Positions 5,215 to 9,217 of a DNA stretch of 9,217 nucleotides are shown here, piece by piece. The translations under genes and the position numbers were made by a program. Every line of letters begins with the position of its first letter. The first letter of the stretch is position 1. The notes under the pieces are model-generated. The model ran no database searches. It saw only the letters and a list, made by a program, of their open reading frames with translations, and was not told the origin of the DNA. The stretch is taken from positions 1 to 9,217 of the forward strand of contig CAIRYE010000402.1 in NCBI GenBank assembly GCA_903882765.1, given 5' to 3'. This stretch comes from an uncultured Anaerolineae bacterium. Lineage in GTDB: Bacteria > Chloroflexota > Anaerolineae > Anaerolineales > Villigracilaceae.

Positions 5215-7347
5215 TTAACTTTTATTCAATCCTAGGCTGATGCGGCCACGATCTTTTTCGAATTTTAGAATGACGGTATCAATTACATCGCCGACACGCA
5301 GCACAGTTCCATTTGGAATCTGAGTGCGGTGTAACAAACCATCTTGCTTTACGCCAATATCAACGAACGCCCCAAAATCAACCACGTTTCGGACGGTGCC
5401 TTTGAGAATGGTTCCCTCAACAATATCATCCATACTCAAAATATCCGAGCGAAGGATCGGTGCGGGGGCATCTTCGCGCGGATCTCGGCCTGGCTTCATT
5501 AGCTGCTCAAAAATATCGATCAGGGTGGGAAGACCGCAATCCAATTGTTGGGCTAATTTCTTGAGATTGTCCGATTTTTTCGCCTCAAGAATAATGGGTT
5601 CTTTTTCCGCGAGGGAGGCAAAGGGGTTGAGCTTTAGGATATCGAACAATTGGTAAGTGATCTTGTAGCTTTCTGGATGAATAGCGGTGGCATCAAGCGC
5701 TTCCTCACCATCGCGGATGCGTAGGAAGCCAGCGGATTGCTCGAAGGCTTTTTTGCCCAAGCCATTGATCGCCATTAATTGCTCGCGCGAGGAAAATTTC
5801 CCATTAGCGTCTCGGTGCTGCACGATGGTGGTGGCAAGCTTGGGACCGATACCTGATACATACTTGAGGAGAGAGCTAGAAGCAGTGTTCACATCTACCC
5901 CTACCGCGTTCACTACCGATTCGACAACACTATCCAGCGAGTTGCCTAATTCTGTTTGGTCCACATCGTGTTGGTACATACCCACCCCGATCGATTTTGG
6001 ATCGATCTTGACCAGCTCCGAAAGGGGGTCTTGCGAGCGGCGAGCGATCGAGACAGCACCGCGGATGGTCACATCTAACTCAGGGAATTCGGCGCGGGCC
6101 AGCGGGCTGGCCGAGTAGACCGAGGCGCCAGCTTCGTTGACGATCAGATACTTGGTGCTCTCGTTGCTCTTAATGATCTCGGCAGCCAGCTTTTCCGTCT
6201 CGCGCGAGGCGGTACCATTGCCGATGGCGATGAGCGTGACCTTATATTTTTCGATGGCAGCCAGCAGTTTGGCCTTGGAGCCAGCCCAATCGTTTTGTGG
6301 CTGATGTGGGTAAATAGTACCGTAATCCAGGAATTTGCCAGTGGCGTCGACCACCGCATACTTGGTGCCTGTTCTAAAACCCGGATCCAGACCTAAGACG
6401 ATCTGATTTTTTAGTGGGGGCAAGGAGAGCAATGACCGCAAGTTGGTGGCAAACACGGTGATGGCGTGCATATCGGCGTGCTCGGTGAGGTGGCGGCGAA
6501 TGTCACGCTCGATGGAGGGCAGAATGAGGCGGCTTAGCGAGTCCTCGGCGGAGAGAACGAGTTCGTCGGCGAACACCGAGAGCAAGTTGACCGGATAATG
6601 AAACTCAATAGCGTAGGCGCTATCTCGATCATCGAACAAGACTTTAACCTTGAGGATGTTCTCGTTCTCGCCGCGATTGATGGCGAGAACCTGATGCGGC
6701 TGAATGCGGTCGACGCGGTTCTCAAATTCATAATAGCTTTCGTACACCTGCTTTTCGTCTACAGCGTCTTTTATCTTGGTAACCTTTAGTCGGGCAAATT
6801 TTAGGCCCTTTTCGCGGATCATTTGACGCACATCGGCATTGTCGTTGATCGCTTCAGCAACGATGTCACGCGCGCCTTCCAAGGCATCTTTCCAAGTTTC
6901 CACTTGTTCATTGATGTACTCACTGGCAACTTTTTCGATATCTTTTTCTTTGCCAGATTGCGTCAAAATTAATTGAGCCAAAGGTTCTAATCCCTTTTCG
7001 CGGGCGATCATGGCTCGAGTTCGTTTTTTGGGTTTATACGGCAGGTAGAGGTCCTCCAACCGGGTCATCGTCTCGGAAAGTTCCAATTCCTTGCGCAATT
7101 CATCGGTCATCTTACCTTGCGACTCGATCGATTCGATGATCGCGGCACGACGTCCATCCAATAAACGAAGCCGGATGATCTCGTCAGCCACAATGCGTAC
7201 CTGTTCATCATCTAGCGAACCGGTCATTTCTTTTCGATAACGGGAAATGAATGGGATAGTGTTACCTTCATCCAACAATTTGATGGTTGCGTCCACCTGT
7301 TGGAGATTGACATTAAGCATTTTTGAAATGGTTTCGATGTTGTTCAT
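5215..7347 (-). CDS. tex: Tex family RNA-binding protein
   Basis: Tex is a conserved cytoplasmic nucleic-acid-binding factor linked to transcription and RNA metabolism. The 710 residues are close to the shorter Tex proteins of Gram-positives. Domains in order: the N-terminal helical Tex region with ISRYRKEMTGSLDDEQ (34-49) and LPYKPKKRTRA (102-112); the YqgF/RNase H-like domain with GLDPGFRTG (319-327), VNEAGASVYS (403-412) and ARRSQDPLSEL (435-445), including D321, E406 and D440; tandem helix-hairpin-helix motifs (487-545, VSGIGPKLA and INGLGKKAFE); and a C-terminal S1 domain (642-708, GTVRNVVDFGAFVDIG). The ATG at 7347 starts the typical sequence; the frame stays open to 7446 but that extension overlaps the divergent transporter gene. 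No ribosome site precedes 7347. The -10 box ends 7 bases before the ATG, so the mRNA is probably leaderless. Expression is single-gene, closed by its own terminator. Confidence 0.97.
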   Translation of the reverse strand: MNNIETISKMLNVNLQQVDATIKLLDEGNTIPFISRYRKEMTGSLDDEQVRIVADEIIRLRLLDGRRAAIIESIESQGKMTDELRKELELSETMTRLEDLYLPYKPKKRTRAMIAREKGLEPLAQLILTQSGKEKDIEKVASEYINEQVETWKDALEGARDIVAEAINDNADVRQMIREKGLKFARLKVTKIKDAVDEKQVYESYYEFENRVDRIQPHQVLAINRGENENILKVKVLFDDRDSAYAIEFHYPVNLLSVFADELVLSAEDSLSRLILPSIERDIRRHLTEHADMHAITVFATNLRSLLSLPPLKNQIVLGLDPGFRTGTKYAVVDATGKFLDYGTIYPHQPQNDWAGSKAKLLAAIEKYKVTLIAIGNGTASRETEKLAAEIIKSNESTKYLIVNEAGASVYSASPLARAEFPELDVTIRGAVSIARRSQDPLSELVKIDPKSIGVGMYQHDVDQTELGNSLDSVVESVVNAVGVDVNTASSSLLKYVSGIGPKLATTIVQHRDANGKFSSREQLMAINGLGKKAFEQSAGFLRIRDGEEALDATAIHPESYKITYQLFDILKLNPFASLAEKEPIILEAKKSDNLKKLAQQLDCGLPTLIDIFEQLMKPGRDPREDAPAPILRSDILSMDDIVEGTILKGTVRNVVDFGAFVDIGVKQDGLLHRTQIPNGTVLRVGDVIDTVILKFEKDRGRISLGLNKS

Positions 7348-7354
7348 AGGCGAG

Positions 7355-7363
7355 ATTTTACCA
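7355..7363 (-). promoter_or_regulatory. Extended -10 promoter of tex, predicted leaderless start
   Basis: The minus strand reads TGG-TAAAAT (7363-7355), an extended -10 element. Seven bases separate it from the A of the tex ATG at 7347, which places the transcription start on or next to the start codon. No good -35 is seen at 16-18 bp, which is common for extended -10 promoters. Confidence 0.6.
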
Positions 7364-7364
7364 T

Positions 7365-7378
7365 AAGCAAAATTGCTT
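7365..7378. promoter_or_regulatory. Dyad between divergent tex and transporter promoters
   Basis: AAGCAA (7365-7370) and TTGCTT (7373-7378) are a perfect 6-bp inverted repeat with a 2-bp centre. It lies in the -35 zone of tex and touches the -35 of the transporter, so a dimeric regulator could control both. No binding protein is recognised and the short arms could be chance in this A/T-rich gap. Confidence 0.35.
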
Positions 7379-7406
7379 GTTCCACAATGAGAAATGAGTT
7401 TAAAAT
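7377..7406 (+). promoter_or_regulatory. Probable promoter of the MFS transporter
   Basis: TTGTTC (7377-7382) and TAAAAT (7401-7406) are spaced by 18 bp, matching sigma-70-type elements in four and five of six positions. Transcription would start near 7413, giving a leader of about 25 nt that contains the GAGG ribosome site. Confidence 0.55.
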
Positions 7407-7437
7407 AAAGAATAATCAAACATTCAAAGAGGTCAAA

Positions 7438-8727
7438 ATGAGCCAATCGAAACGGTCATCAAAGATACTGGTTGTGGTAATTTTCTTCCTGTTCATGTTC
7501 CTTCACCAAGTTGATAAGCTACTTATTGGCCCACTTACCCCCCAAATTATGAAGGATTTTCAGATCACGAAAACCCAAATGGGGGCGGTACTTACTGGGG
7601 CATTGCTCATTGGTACGGTTTTTTATCCACTTTGGGGTTACTTCTACGATAAGTATTCTCGAGCCAAATTACTCTCATTGGCATCTCTCATTTGGGGCTC
7701 CACCACTTGGTTGAGCGCAATCGTACGAACCTATGTCCCGTTCGTGATCACCCGCGCATCAACCGGCATCGATGATTCCGCTTACCCTGGTTTGTATAGC
7801 CTGATCGCCGATTACTTCAAACCAACTCAGCGTGGAAAAGTGTATGGCATTTTGCAGTTATCTCAACCGCTCGGTTATCTGGGCGGTATGATCCTCGCGC
7901 TAATGATTGCCCCAATGCTTCAGTGGGAATGGCGTACTGTGTTTATCGCCACCGGATGCATGGGCGTGCTTTTATCGATAGCGATCTATTTTGGGGTGAA
8001 GGATCTTCCTCGAGGTCAGGCGGAGCCTGAATATGAAGGCGCGGCGGAAGTCGGCCAGTATCGCTTCTCGATGGAAGCATTTATGGATGTGATCAAAAAA
8101 CCGACCATGTGGTTCATCTTCCTTCAAGGTTTCGCCGGTGTCTTCCCTTGGAACGTCATCACTTATTGGTTCTTTACTTATCTTGGTGAGGAGCGCGGAT
8201 ACGCTGAAGGCGATGTGTTGATGCTAATGGCTCCGGTCATCATTATCCTCGCTGGTGGATATTTCCTCGGCGGGTTCCTTGGTGATTTCGCTTTCAAATT
8301 TACTTCCAAAGGCCGAATTTTGGTTTCAGCGATGGGTGTAATTCTTGGTGCGGTCTTCTTGTACTTCGCGCTTAATACCCCGATCGCCGAGCGCGGAACC
8401 TTCTTCGTCCTAATGTGCTTAACCGCCATCTTCATGCCGCTTTCTTCACCGAATGTGGTTTCTACCGTTTTCGATATTACCCTGCCAGAAGTTCGCTCAA
8501 CAGCTCAATCCGTGGAATATTTCATTGAGAACATCGGCGCCGCATCCGCCCCACTGATCGCCGGCATTATCGCCGATGCCACCAACTTGTATACCGCCAT
8601 CTTATGGATCTGTATCTCGGCTTGGGCTCTCTGTTTCGTCTTCTACTTATTTGTCCTCTTTTTCATCGATAAAGACATCCGATCTCTTCGAACCACCATG
8701 GAATCGAGGGTGAGCGCTTCGCGGTAG
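7438..8727 (+). CDS. MFS transporter, Spinster-like
   Basis: This is a cytoplasmic-membrane secondary transporter of the major facilitator superfamily, 429 residues with about 12 membrane segments in two halves split by the hydrophilic loop near 188-215. TM1 (10-31) carries an Asp (D26) in HQVDKLLIGPL. The loop 2-3 signature appears as GYFYDKYSRAK (67-77), and an echo, GGFLGDFAFKFTSKGR (278-293), occupies the equivalent place in the second half. R106 in TM4 and KPTQRGKVYGI (128-138) also fit the family. The pattern resembles Spinster-type and organic-anion MFS proteins, but the substrate cannot be deduced. The ATG at 7438 has GAGG 7 nt upstream; an in-frame ATG at 7387 lies upstream of the predicted transcription start and adds a charged, unconserved stretch, so it was rejected. 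The gene is divergent from tex across a 90-bp gap with promoters for both. Confidence 0.93.
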   Translation: MSQSKRSSKILVVVIFFLFMFLHQVDKLLIGPLTPQIMKDFQITKTQMGAVLTGALLIGTVFYPLWGYFYDKYSRAKLLSLASLIWGSTTWLSAIVRTYVPFVITRASTGIDDSAYPGLYSLIADYFKPTQRGKVYGILQLSQPLGYLGGMILALMIAPMLQWEWRTVFIATGCMGVLLSIAIYFGVKDLPRGQAEPEYEGAAEVGQYRFSMEAFMDVIKKPTMWFIFLQGFAGVFPWNVITYWFFTYLGEERGYAEGDVLMLMAPVIIILAGGYFLGGFLGDFAFKFTSKGRILVSAMGVILGAVFLYFALNTPIAERGTFFVLMCLTAIFMPLSSPNVVSTVFDITLPEVRSTAQSVEYFIENIGAASAPLIAGIIADATNLYTAILWICISAWALCFVFYLFVLFFIDKDIRSLRTTMESRVSASR

Positions 8728-8729
8728 TT

Positions 8730-8749
8730 GGGGCAGTACTGTGCCCTTT
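8730..8749 (+). terminator. Possible weak terminator of the transporter gene
   Basis: GGGGCA (8730-8735) and TGCCCT (8742-8747) can pair over six positions, one of them G-U, with a 6-nt loop and only three T residues after the stem. It directly abuts the yebC -10 box. Termination is likely leaky, if it occurs at all. Confidence 0.3.
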
Positions 8750-8750
8750 G

Positions 8751-8759
8751 TGGTAAAAT
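8751..8759 (+). promoter_or_regulatory. Extended -10 promoter of yebC
   Basis: TGG-TAAAAT is identical to the tex -10 element on the other strand. Transcription would start near 8766, leaving a leader of about 53 nt. No consensus -35 is seen at 16-18 bp, consistent with reliance on the extended -10. Confidence 0.5.
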
Positions 8760-8784
8760 TGGTAGGCTAATTTTATAAAACTCT

Positions 8785-8801
8785 TTCAACAAAATGTTGA
8801 A
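8785..8801 (+). repeat. Inverted repeat in the yebC leader
   Basis: TTCAACA (8785-8791) and TGTTGAA (8795-8801) are perfect reverse complements with an AAA centre. The repeat lies in the predicted mRNA leader, six bases before the ribosome site. It could form a weak A/U-rich hairpin that tunes ribosome access or serve as an operator. Confidence 0.45.
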
Positions 8802-8818
8802 CAAAACAAGGAGCAATA

Positions 8819-9217
8819 ATGTCTGGACATAGTCATTGGGCAACAATTAGAAGGAAAAAAGGCGCAGCCGACGCTAAAAAGGGTCAGGTTTTTACCCGTA
8901 TCGCTCGCGAGATCGTTATGGTCGCCCGTAGCGGTGGAGATCCTGCCACCAATTTTCGTTTATCCCTCGCCATAGAAAAAGCGCGCGCGGTAAATATGCC
9001 GAAAGATAGCATTGAACGCGCCATCAGGCGTGGTTCTGGTGAAGATAAAGATGCCGCCGCTTTCGAAGAATTTACTCTCGAGGGCTATGGCCCACACGGA
9101 TCCGCCATTATGGTGGAATGTGTAACGGATAATCGAAACCGAACCGTTGCTGATATGCGTCACGCGTTTAGTAAAAACAATGGCTCTATGGCTGAACCCG
9201 GTGCTGTCGGCTGGCAA
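8819..9217 (+). CDS. yebC: YebC/PmpR/TACO1 family protein (N-terminal 133 residues; 3' end beyond window)
   Basis: This cytoplasmic family was first annotated as transcriptional regulators; its mitochondrial member TACO1 and later bacterial work point to a role in translation of difficult, proline-rich sequences. The start MSGHSHWATIRRKKGAADAK is the family signature (usual form GHSKWANI..KKAA.DAKRGK). NFRLSLAIEKARAVNMPKDSIERAI (about 45-69) and the second-domain sequences EGYGPHGSAIMVECVTDNRNRT and EPGAVGW also match. The visible 133 residues are roughly half of the usual length near 240. The ATG at 8819 has a strong AAGGAG (8808-8813) 5 nt upstream. In many bacteria ruvC or other Holliday-junction genes follow yebC; that region is outside this window. 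Confidence 0.96.
   Translation, partial: MSGHSHWATIRRKKGAADAKKGQVFTRIAREIVMVARSGGDPATNFRLSLAIEKARAVNMPKDSIERAIRRGSGEDKDAAAFEEFTLEGYGPHGSAIMVECVTDNRNRTVADMRHAFSKNNGSMAEPGAVGWQ

Noticed and set aside
7387..7437. Earlier ATG at 7387 for the transporter
   Set aside because: It lies upstream of the predicted -10 box, and the ATG at 7438 has GAGG at good spacing.
7348..7446. Tex N-terminal extension to 7446
   Set aside because: It would overlap the divergent transporter start and cross both promoters; Tex similarity begins at 7347.
1..9217. CRISPR array, insertion sequence or long direct repeats
   Set aside because: No regularly spaced repeats, transposase motifs or terminal inverted repeats were seen on either strand.

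Overview
The window reads as a piece of a bacterial chromosome, most likely from Chloroflexota (Anaerolineae-like). The strongest hint is a family B DNA polymerase with the variant active-site spelling YVDC, LGYKNARFG and KYRGIELRR, which I associate from memory with Anaerolineae proteins. The assignment is tentative because no rRNA or phylogenetic marker is complete. Genes are densely packed and mostly on the minus strand. Several promoters use an extended -10 of the form TGG-TAWAAT. The polymerase part (1-2800) and fabF look visibly richer in G+C than the tRNA/exonuclease, tex and transporter parts.

Layout. 1-2802 (minus) is a tight three-gene operon: a RadA/Rad51-like protein with a ruined P-loop and a C-terminal sliding-clamp-binding peptide, a 90-residue helical protein, and a family B DNA polymerase that runs off the left edge. 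2803-3070 holds a strong 27-bp dyad, a tRNA terminator, tRNA-Ser(GGA) and its promoter. 3188-3751 (minus) is a free-standing DEDDh 3'-5' exonuclease. 3871-5103 (minus) is fabF. 5215-7347 (minus) is tex, apparently transcribed as a leaderless mRNA. 7438-8727 (plus) is an MFS transporter divergent from tex. 8819-9217 (plus) is the start of yebC, which runs off the right edge.

How the genes work together. The right two thirds are housekeeping genes in separate transcription units: fatty acid elongation, an RNA-binding transcription/translation accessory factor, a transporter and a YebC translation factor. The left third is the interesting part. The polymerase keeps both catalytic metal-binding aspartates, but its exonuclease motifs are not recognisable and motifs B and C are altered. 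It is co-transcribed with a RecA-fold protein that lacks Walker A lysine and carries a QPSLF clamp-binding tail. This resembles, by architecture only, the ImuA-ImuB-DnaE2 mutasome. I propose it as a candidate PolB-based translesion or repair module. That function is inference, not something the sequence proves.
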